Notes under the pieces: generated by a model
The model's database searches: none
Told to the model about the DNA's origin: nothing
The model's input: only the letters and a program-made list of their open reading frames with translations
NCBI RefSeq assembly: GCF_002270415.1
Contig: NZ_NNRI01000012.1
Location: 1 to 64,000, forward strand
DNA: 64,000 bases
Direction of reading: 5' to 3'
Source: Mesorhizobium sophorae
Lineage (GTDB): Bacteria; Pseudomonadota; Alphaproteobacteria; Rhizobiales; Rhizobiaceae
Shown here: piece after piece, positions 1 through 9,716 of the stretch
Numbering within the stretch: the first letter of the stretch is position 1
Layout: every line of letters begins with the position of its first letter
Translations under genes and position numbers: made by a program

Positions 1-240
1 GCAACCATCGAACCGATGTCGCCAGACCGCTTCAAACGGCTCCTTCACAAATACCTCGGCCCCGAAGCAAGCTGGAACGAGTGGTTCATCGACAACGTGG
101 CCCAGATCGAACATCCAGACGGGCGCATGATCAGGCTTGCCCCAGCCAGCATTTTCACCAACAACGTATCGTTCTTCAGAACCGGCCCTCACCTTGCATG
201 GCCGCCATATATCGACGACGGGTCTAGAAGCGAACGGTGA
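1..240 (+). CDS. 3' end of an unidentified protein, truncated by the window
   Basis: The frame is open from base 1 to a TGA at 238-240, so this is most likely the C-terminal part of a gene that begins before the window. An ATG at 16 would also allow a 74-residue protein. The visible residues are polar, with a WNEWFIDN segment and a FRTGPHLAWPP segment near the end. I do not recognise the family. The stop is separated from the next start codon by three bases, so the two genes are probably co-transcribed. Confidence 0.5.
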   Translation, partial: ATIEPMSPDRFKRLLHKYLGPEASWNEWFIDNVAQIEHPDGRMIRLAPASIFTNNVSFFRTGPHLAWPPYIDDGSRSER

Positions 241-243
241 GCC

Positions 244-1074
244 ATGCCGCAGTTTTTGCGCCTCGCACTTGTTCTGGGTGGCCTGCTGACCTTCTGGGCC
301 ATCAATGGCCTGGCTAGGGCGGCCGATCTCGAGGATCTCTATCAGTCCCAGACCATCGTCAACGGCAAGTATGAAAAGCACCGCGAGGTCGGCTTCAAGT
401 TCTGCCTCGACGCGGTCCTGGTCCGGGTTTCCGGCGATCAACGCCTGCCGGCGAAACCGGAGATGACGGCACTGCGCGACAGGGCCGGCAGCTTCATCGC
501 CAGCTTCCGCTATCGCGACCGCATGGAAGGCATCCCCAACCATGACGATCAGGGCACTTACGATCGGCCTCACAATCTCTATTGCCAGTACAGGCCGGCG
601 GTGATCGATCCGGTGCTGGCCTCGCTCGGCAGCAAGCCGTGGCTGACCGAGCGGCCACGGCTGGCGGTGTTTTTGGCGGCCGAGCGCGACATCAGGCATT
701 TCGCGCTCGATGCCGATGACGAGCGAGGCGTGCTGATGCGCGAATCGTTCAGCAATGCCGCAGCGCCGCTCGCCATGCGGGTGACTTTCCCCACCGCAGC
801 GCTGCTGTCGCAGGCTGGACTGGACGACAAGACACTGCGCGACGCGGACATGGCAATGCTGGACATGGTTGCGAAAAAGGCCGGCGCCGATCAGGCACTT
901 TCCGGCAGCATCGTGTGGAGCGACAAGGAGTTCGGCTGGATTGCAGACTGGCGGCTGGCCATGGCCGGCAAGACCTACACCTGGCAGGTGCGCGGCGTTT
1001 CATTCGACGAAGCTTTCCGTGTTGCAATGAAGGGCGCGGCGCAGATCCTGTCGGGCAATGGGCAACCGGAATAG
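244..1074 (+). CDS. DUF2066 family exported protein
   Basis: This 276-residue protein has a hydrophobic N-terminal stretch at residues 4-26 ending in a signal-peptidase-like GLARA/ADL junction, so it is probably periplasmic. The remainder (VLVRVSGDQRLP near residue 60, later the AVFLAAERD region and a late KEFGWIADWRL segment) matches my memory of the DUF2066 family, which has no assigned biochemical role. It follows the upstream gene by 3 bp and precedes hemB by about 85 bp on the same strand. The family name is recognition from the sequence, not a search result. Confidence 0.7.
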   Translation: MPQFLRLALVLGGLLTFWAINGLARAADLEDLYQSQTIVNGKYEKHREVGFKFCLDAVLVRVSGDQRLPAKPEMTALRDRAGSFIASFRYRDRMEGIPNHDDQGTYDRPHNLYCQYRPAVIDPVLASLGSKPWLTERPRLAVFLAAERDIRHFALDADDERGVLMRESFSNAAAPLAMRVTFPTAALLSQAGLDDKTLRDADMAMLDMVAKKAGADQALSGSIVWSDKEFGWIADWRLAMAGKTYTWQVRGVSFDEAFRVAMKGAAQILSGNGQPE

Positions 1075-1160
1075 ACCTCGACCTGATCGCTGGCACAAAC
1101 GTGTCGCATTGGTCAGCGGCAAGGGCTCGTGGTAAAAGCCGCCGAACGAGAGTTTTGGCG

Positions 1161-2192
<1,032 letters not shown>

Positions 2193-2395
2193 TTTTCTCT
2201 TCCCACCGATGGCCGGTCGCGGCGGGCAACGCCGGCGACCTCCTCGATGTCCATCAACAATTTCTGGCTACCGGACGGGAGCCCCAGCGAAGGTCGTTGG
2301 ACCAATCGCCGGGGTTTGCTGCATCCATATAAACCGCTTGCATTTCGCAATCAGTTTGCTACTCCTTTGCACAATTGGTTATGGAGGAGGCTTTC

Positions 2396-3040
2396 ATGTC
2401 CAAACTTCGCGTCAATGCTTTCACACTGTCGCTCGACGGCTACGGCGCCGGTCCGGATCAGGATCTGCAAAATCCGCTCGGTGTCGGCGGGGAAGCCTTG
2501 CACAAATGGGCCTGGAGCACCCGCACCTTCCGCACGATGTTCGGCGAAGAGGGTGGCGCGACCGGCACTGACGAGGACTTTGCAGCGCGCAGCTTCGAGA
2601 ATGTCGGCTCCTGGATCCTCGGTCGCAACATGTTCGGGCCGATCCGCGGCGAATGGCCTGACGACAGCTGGAAAGGCTGGTGGGGCGACAACCCACCTTA
2701 CCATGTGCCGGTCTTCGTGCTGACCCACCACGAGCGGGCATCCCTCACCATGGAAGGCGGCACGACATTCCATTTCGTCACAGACGGCATCCATTCGGCG
2801 CTTGAACAGGCGAAAGCGGCGGCGGATGGCAGGGACGTGCGGGTTGGCGGCGGCGTCGCCACCATCCGGCAATATCTGCAGGAGAAACTGATCGACGAGA
2901 TGCATCTGGCAATCTCGCCGCTGCTGCTCGGTGCCGGTGAGAACCTTTTTGCCGGCCTGGATATGCCCAAGCTTGGCTACCAATGCAGCGAGCAGGTGGC
3001 AACAGCGCTCGCCACGCATGTGATCGTCAAGCGGGCTTAG
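2396..3040 (+). CDS. dihydrofolate reductase family protein (RibD C-terminal fold)
   Basis: This 214-residue protein belongs to the RibD C-terminal/DHFR-like family of NADPH-binding reductases, judged from the start LRVNAFTLSLDGYGAG, the central GGTTFHFVTDG and GGGVATIRQYL segments and the late SPLLLGAGENLF segment. The exact substrate is unknown. The start at 2396 is chosen because GGAGGAGG at 2383-2390 sits six bases before it; an ATG seven codons earlier overlaps that ribosome-binding site. It is a single gene between hemB and an intergenic repeat. Confidence 0.85.
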   Translation: MSKLRVNAFTLSLDGYGAGPDQDLQNPLGVGGEALHKWAWSTRTFRTMFGEEGGATGTDEDFAARSFENVGSWILGRNMFGPIRGEWPDDSWKGWWGDNPPYHVPVFVLTHHERASLTMEGGTTFHFVTDGIHSALEQAKAAADGRDVRVGGGVATIRQYLQEKLIDEMHLAISPLLLGAGENLFAGLDMPKLGYQCSEQVATALATHVIVKRA

Positions 3041-3062
3041 GAGGCGAAACCCTTGGTCCAGG

Positions 3063-3340
3063 CCCCTTTCTCCCCGTCACTATACGGGGAGAAATGCACG
3101 GCAGGGCAACGAGGGGCGGCGCAACCGATCGAAGATTGCCTTTCCCGACAATACCGCCGATGGCAATATGGCATCAAATTACGTCTAGTCCACGCAGTGA
3201 TTTGGCCGAGTTCAACTGTTGAAGTTGGCGCCGCCCCTCATCCGCCTGCCGGCGTTCGTCGTTCGAAAAGCCAAGCAATTGGCTTTTCGTCCGTTGTGCG
3301 GACCACTCCTCAACTCCCCGTATAGTGACGGGGAGAAGGG
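3063..3340. repeat. intergenic element with inverted hairpin arms (MITE/RIME-like)
   Basis: This fills the 309-base gap between two genes. Its left arm at 3067-3094 is a hairpin (CCCCGT/ACGGGG) and the right arm at 3314-3338 is the exact reverse complement of the core of the left one. Inside them a second inverted pair (about 3096-3124 and 3224-3252, core GAGGGGCGGC and GCCGCCCCTC) extends the terminal repeats to roughly 60 bases. The middle has no convincing ORF. The layout resembles the short palindromic elements common in rhizobial intergenic regions. Confidence 0.75.
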
Positions 3341-3349
3341 AACCTTACC

Positions 3350-4270
3350 TCAATACTTCTCCGGCACGTAGAGTTCGCGGGGCAGCGTCTGGCGTTCGTA
3401 TTCGGGATTGAAGACGCGCTCGGGCAGCGTGATCTCCTCGTGCGGCACCTCTTCATACGGCAACTGCTTGAGCAGATGGTCGATGCAGTTCAGCCGCGCC
3501 CGCTTCTTGTCGTTGCCCTCGACGATGAACCAGGGCGCCTCGGGAATGTTGGTGCGGGCGAAGGTCTCTTCCTTGGCCTTGGTGTACTGCTCCCAGCGCA
3601 CCCGCGACTGCAGGTCCATCGGCGACAGCTTCCACTGCTTCATCGGATCATGGATGCGCATCAGGAAGCGCATCTGCTGCTCCTCGTCGGTGATCGAGAA
3701 CCAGTATTTGACCACGGTGACGCCCGAGCGGACCAGCATCCGCTCGAACTCCGGCACGTCGCGGAAGAATTCTTCGACCTGGTCGGGCTCTGCAAAACCC
3801 ATCACCCGTTCAACACCGGAGCGGTTGTACCAGGAGCGGTCGAACAGCACGATTTCGCCGCCAGCCGGCAGATGCGGCACATAACGCTGGAAATACCATT
3901 GCGACTTCTCGCGCTCGGTCGGTGCCGGGAGGGCGACGACGCGGCAGATGCGCGGATTGAGCCGCTGGGTGATGCGCTTGATGACGCCACCCTTGCCGGC
4001 GGAGTCGCGGCCCTCGAAGATCACCACCAGCTTCTTCTTGTGATAGGCGACCCAGGACTGCAGTTTGATCAGCTCTGACTGCAAGGTGATCAGGTCGCGA
4101 AAATACTGCATGCGATCGATCGATGGCGGATGCGAGTTCTTGTAGATCTTGGCGATCTCCATCGACAGCGCCGGCTCCGACATTTCAAGCTCATAGTCCT
4201 CGTCGAGCGTGTCGGCGAGCTCGGCCTCAAGCCAGTCCCTGGCAGGAGAATTCTGTTTTAGCTCGGTCAT
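3350..4270 (-). CDS. ppk2: polyphosphate kinase 2 family protein
   Basis: PPK2 enzymes move phosphate between polyphosphate and nucleotides in the cytoplasm. This 306-residue protein has the Walker A motif GRDSAGKGG at about residues 87-95 and the Walker B and lid region LFDRSWYNR at 142-150. It also has the family segments WYFQRYVPHLPAGGE and RIHDPMKQWKLSP. The length is typical of single-domain PPK2. The start at 4270 has GGAG eleven bases upstream, whereas the start ten codons earlier has no clear site. A Ppx/GppA homologue lies 40 kb away in this window, so both directions of polyphosphate metabolism may be represented. Confidence 0.93.
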   Translation of the reverse strand: MTELKQNSPARDWLEAELADTLDEDYELEMSEPALSMEIAKIYKNSHPPSIDRMQYFRDLITLQSELIKLQSWVAYHKKKLVVIFEGRDSAGKGGVIKRITQRLNPRICRVVALPAPTEREKSQWYFQRYVPHLPAGGEIVLFDRSWYNRSGVERVMGFAEPDQVEEFFRDVPEFERMLVRSGVTVVKYWFSITDEEQQMRFLMRIHDPMKQWKLSPMDLQSRVRWEQYTKAKEETFARTNIPEAPWFIVEGNDKKRARLNCIDHLLKQLPYEEVPHEEITLPERVFNPEYERQTLPRELYVPEKY

Positions 4271-4540
4271 ATCAGCTGCTCCGCTTGCAAGCCCTGTCAA
4301 TCCACGTCCAGCGCCCCAACCCCTGGCCTGCGTCCTGGAGTGGCAACACCTGAGCCGACTTCAATATAGGCCGGCAATGACGGTTTTATTGCAGCCTGGA
4401 GGGAGACTGGCGCCACTGCGAATTCCGCGAGGCATGATCGATCCATCGTCGTGGCATGGCGACAAGCGGCTCGAATTGTCCTACAAATGTGGCAGGCCCG
4501 CCCGGGCACTGCCTTTCAACAACAAATCGCGAGGACTGAC

Positions 4541-5584
4541 ATGGAATACCGCACCCTCGGCCGTTCCGGCTTGAAAGTTTCGACCCTGACCATGGGCACC
4601 ATGACCTTCGGCGGTGCCGGCGCATTTTCGGCTGTCGGCAAGACCGACCTCGACGAGGCGCGCCGGATGATCGATCTCTGCATCGATGCCGGCATCAATG
4701 TCATCGACACCGCCAATGTCTATTCGAACGGTATCTCCGAAGAGATCATCGGCGAGGCGCTCGGCGGCAAGCGCAAGGGCGACGTGCTGATCGCCTCCAA
4801 GGCGCGGATGCGGATCGGCAACGGTCCCAACGATGAAGGCCTGTCGCGCTATCACCTGATCCGCGAATGCGAGAAGAGCCTGAAGCGGTTGAAGACCGAT
4901 GTCATCGACATCTACTTCCTGCACGAATGGGACGGTACGACGCCGCTCGAGGAAACCATCGCCGCGCTGGATACGCTGGTTGCCCAGGGCAAGGTCCGCT
5001 ATGTCGGCTGCTCCAACTATTCCGGTTGGCAGGTGATGAAGGCGCTCGGCATCAGCGACAGCCATCACCAGCCGCGCTTCGTCACCCAGCAGATCCACTA
5101 CACGCTGGAAGCGCGCGAGGCGGAATATGAACTGCTGCCGATTTCTGTCGACCAGGGCCTGGGTGTGCTGGTCTGGAGCCCGCTTGCCGGCGGATTGCTG
5201 TCCGGCAAATACCGCCGCGACAGCCCAACTGCCCGCCAGCTTGCCGGCTGGTCGGAACCGCCGATCCGCGACGAGGACCGCCTCTGGCGGATCGTCGATG
5301 TCCTTGTCGAGATCGGCACGCAGCGCGGCGTGTCGGCGGCACAGGTGGCACTGGCGTGGCTACTCGGCCGGCCGGCGGTCAGTTCGCTGGTGATCGGCGG
5401 CAGGACTGAAACGCAGTTCCGCGACAACATCGCCGCGGCAAGCCTGGTGCTGACCGGCGAGGAGCGTGACCGCCTCGACACGGTCAGCCGGCCACCCGTT
5501 CTCTATCCCTACTGGCACCAGCAACTGACGGCAAAGGACCGTTTTGGTCCCGCCGATCTGGTGATTGACCGCAGCGGCGTGTGA
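4541..5584 (+). CDS. aldo/keto reductase
   Basis: An NAD(P)H-dependent oxidoreductase of the AKR superfamily, 347 residues. The catalytic tetrad is visible as Asp56 and Tyr61 (DTANVYSNG), Lys87 (LIASKARM) and His128 (IYFLHEWDG). The cofactor-binding end is represented by VSSLVIGGRTETQF near residue 287. The start follows GAGGACTGAC, and the upstream extension of the frame has no family-like sequence. Substrate cannot be told; the sequence resembles the bacterial AKR groups acting on small aldehydes and ketones. No operon partner is evident. Confidence 0.92.
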   Translation: MEYRTLGRSGLKVSTLTMGTMTFGGAGAFSAVGKTDLDEARRMIDLCIDAGINVIDTANVYSNGISEEIIGEALGGKRKGDVLIASKARMRIGNGPNDEGLSRYHLIRECEKSLKRLKTDVIDIYFLHEWDGTTPLEETIAALDTLVAQGKVRYVGCSNYSGWQVMKALGISDSHHQPRFVTQQIHYTLEAREAEYELLPISVDQGLGVLVWSPLAGGLLSGKYRRDSPTARQLAGWSEPPIRDEDRLWRIVDVLVEIGTQRGVSAAQVALAWLLGRPAVSSLVIGGRTETQFRDNIAAASLVLTGEERDRLDTVSRPPVLYPYWHQQLTAKDRFGPADLVIDRSGV

Positions 5585-5627
5585 CCACGGGAGGTTTGCG
5601 GCGGGGCTCGGCGGACGAAGCCCGCAC

Positions 5628-6114
5628 TTAACCCGTGATATAGCGCCAGACCTCGGCATCAGGCTCGATCTGGCCGCTGAGGACAAAGCATTTGTAGAGC
5701 ACGAGCAGGGAGATCGCCTGCTCGGCCTTCTCGTCGGCGAAGGTGCGGCAATAGGCATTCGCCGCGGCAATGATGCGTTCGGCTGCAGCCGGGTGCTGCT
5801 CGAAATAGCGCACTTTTTCGGCAAGGTCGGCGGTCGAAATACCGGGCAATCTCCTTGAGGTCGTAATAGTACATGCTCGGTATCAGCGGCAGATTGTCGA
5901 TATGCACCGCAGCCGGGCTGGGCGAAAATGCGTCCTGCAGCTTGTTGTAGTAATTCAGCCTCCGGCGAACCGAACCGTCCGCAAGCCGGGCTTTTTCGAG
6001 GCGACCCACAAGCCGCCGGCGGAAAAGCGCCTGCGGCGCGATATCGCGCACGACGTTTCGCGCAAAATAAGAAACCCCTTGCCGTCGTTCGTTGTATGGT
6101 CGCCATGGTTTCAC
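5628..6114 (-). pseudogene. internally deleted glycosyltransferase family 90 (CAP10-like) relic
   Basis: Two frames on the minus strand encode the two ends of one family. From a GTG at 6114 the first frame reads a GT90-like N-terminus (PQALFRRRLVGRLE, RRRLNYYNKLQDAF, SMYYYDLKEIARYF). At about 5830-5850 it becomes nonsense, and a second frame supplies a GT90-like C-terminus (LAEKVRYFEQHPAAAERII, ISLLVLYKCFVLSGQ) ending at 5628. The roughly 200 catalytic residues that should lie between are missing, so this is a deletion plus frame change, not a simple frameshift. Intact family members modify surface polysaccharide. Confidence 0.65.
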
Positions 6115-6303
6115 TTGATCAAAACGAACGCGCGGATCGCCATGCGTTGGCGCCCCGGCCCCCTACAACATTGTCCCGTGCATCTTGCAAGCCCGGGCCA
6201 TCATCGACGCGAACGGCCGGGCACGATCGCTTCAGCTGTTGTGTTTGACGGCTAATGCTCCTAGGCAGGGTCAGAGCCGCAAGGCAGTGAAAAAGGAGCC
6301 GAT

Positions 6304-6456
6304 ATGGCGCGACCACCAAACTACGATCAGGAACGCAAGGAACGCGACCGCCAGAAGGCGGCCAAGAAGGCTGAAAAGCTGGCGGCCAAGGTTGCCGCAC
6401 GCGAGCGTTCGAAGCCCGAAGACGAGACTGAAACCGAAACCGAAACGGCAAAGTGA
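6304..6456 (+). CDS. small charged hypothetical protein
   Basis: A 50-codon gene preceded by AAAAAGGAG eight bases before the ATG, a near-perfect ribosome-binding site. The product begins MARPPNYDQERKERDRQKAA and is dominated by Lys, Arg, Ala and Glu, then ends with a repeated ET pattern (ETETETETAK). It is probably a single charged helix with an acidic tail. I know of no function. A palindrome directly after the stop probably ends transcription. Confidence 0.7.
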   Translation: MARPPNYDQERKERDRQKAAKKAEKLAAKVAARERSKPEDETETETETAK

Positions 6457-6464
6457 CGGCAAAA

Positions 6465-6482
6465 GGCCCGCGCATGCGGGCC
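6465..6482 (-). terminator. hairpin between convergent small genes
   Basis: The stem GGCCCGC/GCGGGCC has a four-base loop. Read on the minus strand it is followed by TTTT, so it best fits as a terminator for the DUF982 gene; it may also slow transcription from the plus side. Confidence 0.6.
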
Positions 6483-6510
6483 GTGCCTCATTCCAGATTG
6501 TCGCCTTGGA

Positions 6511-6771
6511 TCAAGCCGGCGCCTTGTCGCTGACGAAGACGTCCACTTCGCGCGCCGCCGCAATGAAGGCCCGCCTGGCGTTCATCGCCGGCTTGTCGCC
6601 GGCCAGCGCATCGTGACAGGCCTGCAGGGCCGCGCGATGCTTGGGGCTGCGCTTGCCGGGCCAGCTGTTGAGCAGGTAATCGGAAGCCTCGCGAGCCGTA
6701 CGCAAGAGCTGAGTGCTCCCCGCCGTGACTGACTTGACGGTCACGGGTGTTTCAAATCGGTTGTTTTCCAT
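6511..6771 (-). CDS. DUF982 domain protein
   Basis: This 86-residue protein (MENNRFETPVTVKSVTAGST...) carries the DUF982 pattern familiar from rhizobia: an early VTVKS strand, SDYLLNSWPGKRSPKHRAAL, then ACHDALAG and a C-terminal helix with AFIAAAREVDVFV. Many paralogues occur per genome and no role is established. The internal ATG at 6771 is preferred over a frame extension to 6819, which adds residues not typical of the family. Confidence 0.8.
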   Translation of the reverse strand: MENNRFETPVTVKSVTAGSTQLLRTAREASDYLLNSWPGKRSPKHRAALQACHDALAGDKPAMNARRAFIAAAREVDVFVSDKAPA

Positions 6772-6863
6772 CGCCGCTCTTACGCCATCGGTGTCCGCGA
6801 AGCGAGGCCGAAAGTGCACGGCGCGCCCGGACGTCGCCTTTTGCGCGGCGCGTACCGCATGCC

Positions 6864-7529
6864 TTAGGCGGCGATGACGGCAAAACCCCTGGCGCGAAGA
6901 CCGCGCCGGTCGTTGGCGAGCGACGTCACCAGGCGGTCGCGGCTGCCGACGATGTGGACCGAAAGCAGGCGCGCGGCTTCATCGGCGTCGCCGAGGCGTG
7001 CCGCCGCCAGAATGGCGCGATGTTCCGCCCAGGCGCGAGCAAGGGCGGCCTCGTCGCGAACCTCCAGCCAGCGGGCCCGCGACAGGCGTGTCATGGCATC
7101 GCGGACCGCCCGGAACAGGAATTCGTTGCCTGACAGGCGCGCTAGCTCGATGTGAAAATCCATGCCGATACGATGCCATTCCTCCCGTGGCGTGTCGGTG
7201 TCACAGGAGTCGAGCATCGCCTCGATCACATCGACCGCGCTGCGGTCCGTCAGCGCACATGTCAGGTGAAGGGCTGCAACCTCGACCGCCTCCCGGTAGA
7301 CGGCAATCTGCTCGAGCTCAGCCAGGTTGATCGGCGACACCGTCCAGCCACGCCCGTCCCTGCCGACAAGGCCCTCGGTCTCGAGCCGCAGCAGCGCGGC
7401 CCTAACCGGGGTTCGCGAGGCGCCGAAGCGACTTTCGATCCAGCGCTCGGTCAGTTTCTCGCCGGGACCGATCTCGAGGCCCAGGATCATCTGGCGAAGC
7501 TGTTTTTCGACGCTCTGCATCTGCGACAT
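6864..7529 (-). CDS. GntR family transcriptional regulator (FadR/FCD type)
   Basis: The N-terminal 65 residues form a winged helix typical of GntR proteins (LEIGPGEKLTERWIESRFGASRTPVRAAL). The C-terminal helical domain is of the FCD type, with DFHIELARLSGN and WAEHRAILAA carrying histidines that usually bind a metal or ligand. At 221 residues it is of normal size. The ATG at 7529 is chosen because GGGA lies six bases before it; the ATG at 7535 abuts that site. It is transcribed divergently from the MFS gene at 7713 across a 183-base gap, so it probably controls that transporter and itself. Confidence 0.9.
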   Translation of the reverse strand: MSQMQSVEKQLRQMILGLEIGPGEKLTERWIESRFGASRTPVRAALLRLETEGLVGRDGRGWTVSPINLAELEQIAVYREAVEVAALHLTCALTDRSAVDVIEAMLDSCDTDTPREEWHRIGMDFHIELARLSGNEFLFRAVRDAMTRLSRARWLEVRDEAALARAWAEHRAILAAARLGDADEAARLLSVHIVGSRDRLVTSLANDRRGLRARGFAVIAA

Positions 7530-7712
7530 TGTCATTCCCGTTTTTCTGACCGTTGGCTGTCGATCGGTTTTCTGGCCGCTTTTTCCGATCACGTTTGAGA
7601 GGGTCGCATTGACAGCACCCATGCTTGCGTCCATGACGGATGCCACTTTGGTATCCCAAAACGGTATCCGCAGCAACCGCCAACACGGCACTGCTCGGAC
7701 AGGACGCATGAT

Positions 7713-8969
7713 ATGCAGAACACGCCCCCGCCGACCGACAGCACCTACAACATCCATTGGCGGCGCAATCTGTTCGTGTGCTTTGCCGGTTCGTTCTCGA
7801 CACTTATCGCCATGACGCTGCTTTTGCCGTTCCTGCCGCTCTATATCGAGCAGCTCGGCGCTGAAGGCCACGCGGCGATCGTGCAATGGTCGGGGATCGC
7901 CTATGGCGCGACCTTTTTCGCGGCGGCACTTGTGGCGCCGCTGTGGGGACGTCTCGGCGACCGCTACGGCCGCAAGGTTATGCTGGTTCGCGCCAGCTTT
8001 GGCATGGCCATATGCATGTCGCTGACCGGCATGGTCCAGACCGTCTGGCAGTTGGTGCTGCTGCGGCTGCTGATCGGTTTTGCCGGCGGTTATTCCTCGG
8101 GATCAACCATCCTGGTTGCCATGCAGACGCCCAAGGAGCGTTCGGGCTGGGCTTTGGGCCTGCTGTCGGCGGGTATCACCGGTGGGGCACTGGTCGGCCC
8201 GCTGGTTGGTGGCGCCCTGCCGCCGCTGATCGGCATCCGCGCCACGTTCCTGCTGTCCGGCGGCGTCATCTTCCTGGCATTCCTGGCGACCACGTTTCTG
8301 ATCAAGGAGAACCCCCGGCCAAAGGCGACGGACGCCGCATCGAAGGGCAAGCCGAAAGGCGGCTGGGCACAAATCCCCGACAAACGGCCTGTCATCGCCA
8401 TGCTGGCGACCGGCATGCTGTTGAGTTTCGCCACCATGTCGATCGAGCCGATCATCACCGTCTATGTGCAGCAATTGATCGAAGACCAGAGCCGCGTCAC
8501 GCTGATCTCCGGCGTCGTCATGTCGGCGGCGGCGCTTGGCGCCATCCTGTCGGCTTCACGCCTCGGCAAGCTCGCCGACCGCATCGGCCATTGGAACGTC
8601 ATCATCGGCGCGCTTGCCGTCTCAGCGCTGCTGCTGATTCCTCAGGCCTTCGTCACGCAGAGCTGGCAACTCATCGGCCTGCGCTTCCTGATGGGCCTGG
8701 CGCTGGGCGGGCTCCTGCCCTGCATCACCAGTGTCATCCGTCACAATGTTCCCGATGGCGTCGGCGGCAATGTGCTCGGGCTCTCGATCTCCGCCCAGTA
8801 TGTCGGACAGGTCGCCGGCCCCTTGCTTGGCGGATTTGCCGGCGGCCATTTCGGCATGCGCTCGGTGTTTCTGGGAACATCCATCTTGATGGCCGGCGGC
8901 GCGGTCTATAACTGGCTGGCGCAATCGCGCCGCGAGCAGGACATGCTCGCCAATGCCGGCAAGCCCTGA
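7713..8969 (+). CDS. MFS transporter, multidrug-efflux type
   Basis: An inner-membrane protein of 418 residues with about twelve hydrophobic segments. The motif-A loop GRLGDRYGRKVM lies at residues 79-90, between helices 2 and 3. The second half repeats the pattern (SRLGKLADRIGHWN near residue 290). Proline- and glycine-rich helix 5 (ITGGALVGPLVGGALPP) suggests a drug/proton antiporter of the MdtG/TetA group. The divergent GntR regulator points to induction by a substrate, which cannot be named from sequence. Confidence 0.9.
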   Translation: MQNTPPPTDSTYNIHWRRNLFVCFAGSFSTLIAMTLLLPFLPLYIEQLGAEGHAAIVQWSGIAYGATFFAAALVAPLWGRLGDRYGRKVMLVRASFGMAICMSLTGMVQTVWQLVLLRLLIGFAGGYSSGSTILVAMQTPKERSGWALGLLSAGITGGALVGPLVGGALPPLIGIRATFLLSGGVIFLAFLATTFLIKENPRPKATDAASKGKPKGGWAQIPDKRPVIAMLATGMLLSFATMSIEPIITVYVQQLIEDQSRVTLISGVVMSAAALGAILSASRLGKLADRIGHWNVIIGALAVSALLLIPQAFVTQSWQLIGLRFLMGLALGGLLPCITSVIRHNVPDGVGGNVLGLSISAQYVGQVAGPLLGGFAGGHFGMRSVFLGTSILMAGGAVYNWLAQSRREQDMLANAGKP

Positions 8970-9011
8970 CCGAATTGGGTCGTATGCCTTGAACGTCACG
9001 GAGCCCCAGAC

Positions 9012-9386
9012 ATGAGCACGGCCGAGCAATCTTCCGTCAACATCGGCCGGATCCTCGTCCTGACCGGCGGCCTCTGTGGCGCCGCCGGCGTGGCGCTGTC
9101 GGCTGCTGCGGCGCATCTGGGCGGTGCCTTTGTCGGCACTGCCGCATCCTTCCTGCTCATGCACGCGCCGGTGTTCCTTGCGACCGGACTGCTTGGCGCG
9201 AACCGGACGCTGCGCATCGGCAGCCTGATCCTGCTGGTTGGGCTGCTGTTGTTCTGCGGCGACCTGCTGGCCCGCGACTTCCTCGGTTCGCGGCTGTTCC
9301 CGCTGTCGGCGCCGATCGGCGGCACCTTGCTCATCGCCGGCTGGCTGGTGATCGCTGGCTCGGCGCTGGTGCGCACACGTTCCTGA
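9012..9386 (+). CDS. DUF423-like small membrane protein
   Basis: The product is 124 residues with four predicted membrane helices (about residues 13-33, 40-60, 68-86 and 98-118). The composition and the GGLCGAAGVALSAAAAH start resemble DUF423/YgdD-type proteins, whose function is unknown. It follows the MFS gene by 42 bases on the same strand and may be co-transcribed with it. Confidence 0.65.
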   Translation: MSTAEQSSVNIGRILVLTGGLCGAAGVALSAAAAHLGGAFVGTAASFLLMHAPVFLATGLLGANRTLRIGSLILLVGLLLFCGDLLARDFLGSRLFPLSAPIGGTLLIAGWLVIAGSALVRTRS

Positions 9387-9506
9387 CCAGGCTGGAGCAG
9401 CAGCCTTTATCGATGTCTCTGGGGGGCGATGTCCCCGGCTCACTGCCCGGGACGGTTCCATTCGCGAAAACCGACGCGATCCTGTCACACCGCGTTTGTC
9501 GATCGA

Positions 9507-9656
9507 TCAATCCTGCCGGCTTTCGGTCCTGTCGAGCGCTTCGCAACCGTGCCGCCGCAGCTTCGCCAATAGACGCCTCTCCGGCCGTTTGGACGCCGGC
9601 GCGATGCCCCAGTAGTTGCGGTAGATGTCTTCGAACAGATAGCTCACGGGATGCAT
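9507..9656 (-). CDS. microprotein A, paralogue of the one at 9717-9860
   Basis: A 49-codon gene beginning MHPVSYLFEDIYRNYWGIAP, with the strong ribosome-binding site GAAAGGAG six bases before the ATG. The first 18 residues match those of the neighbouring gene at 13 positions, while the basic C-terminal parts diverge. No signal peptide or membrane helix is visible. A copy of the local palindrome lies 20-33 bases upstream of the start, so it is probably repressed by the LacI-type regulator at 10017. I do not recognise the family. Confidence 0.7.
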   Translation of the reverse strand: MHPVSYLFEDIYRNYWGIAPASKRPERRLLAKLRRHGCEALDRTESRQD

Positions 9657-9675
9657 GATGCACTCCTTTCAAGAT

Positions 9676-9689
9676 TTGAATCGATCCAA
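9676..9689. promoter_or_regulatory. candidate LacI operator 1
   Basis: TTGAATCGATCCAA, a 14-base palindrome with one mismatched pair and the central CG usual for LacI-family sites. It lies just upstream of microprotein A. A weak promoter (TTGTGC, 17 bases, TCAAAT on the minus strand, 9702-9674) would have this site in its spacer and -10 region. Confidence 0.7.
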
Positions 9690-9716
9690 TCGGTACGCAC
9701 AAAAAAGCTATCCCGA

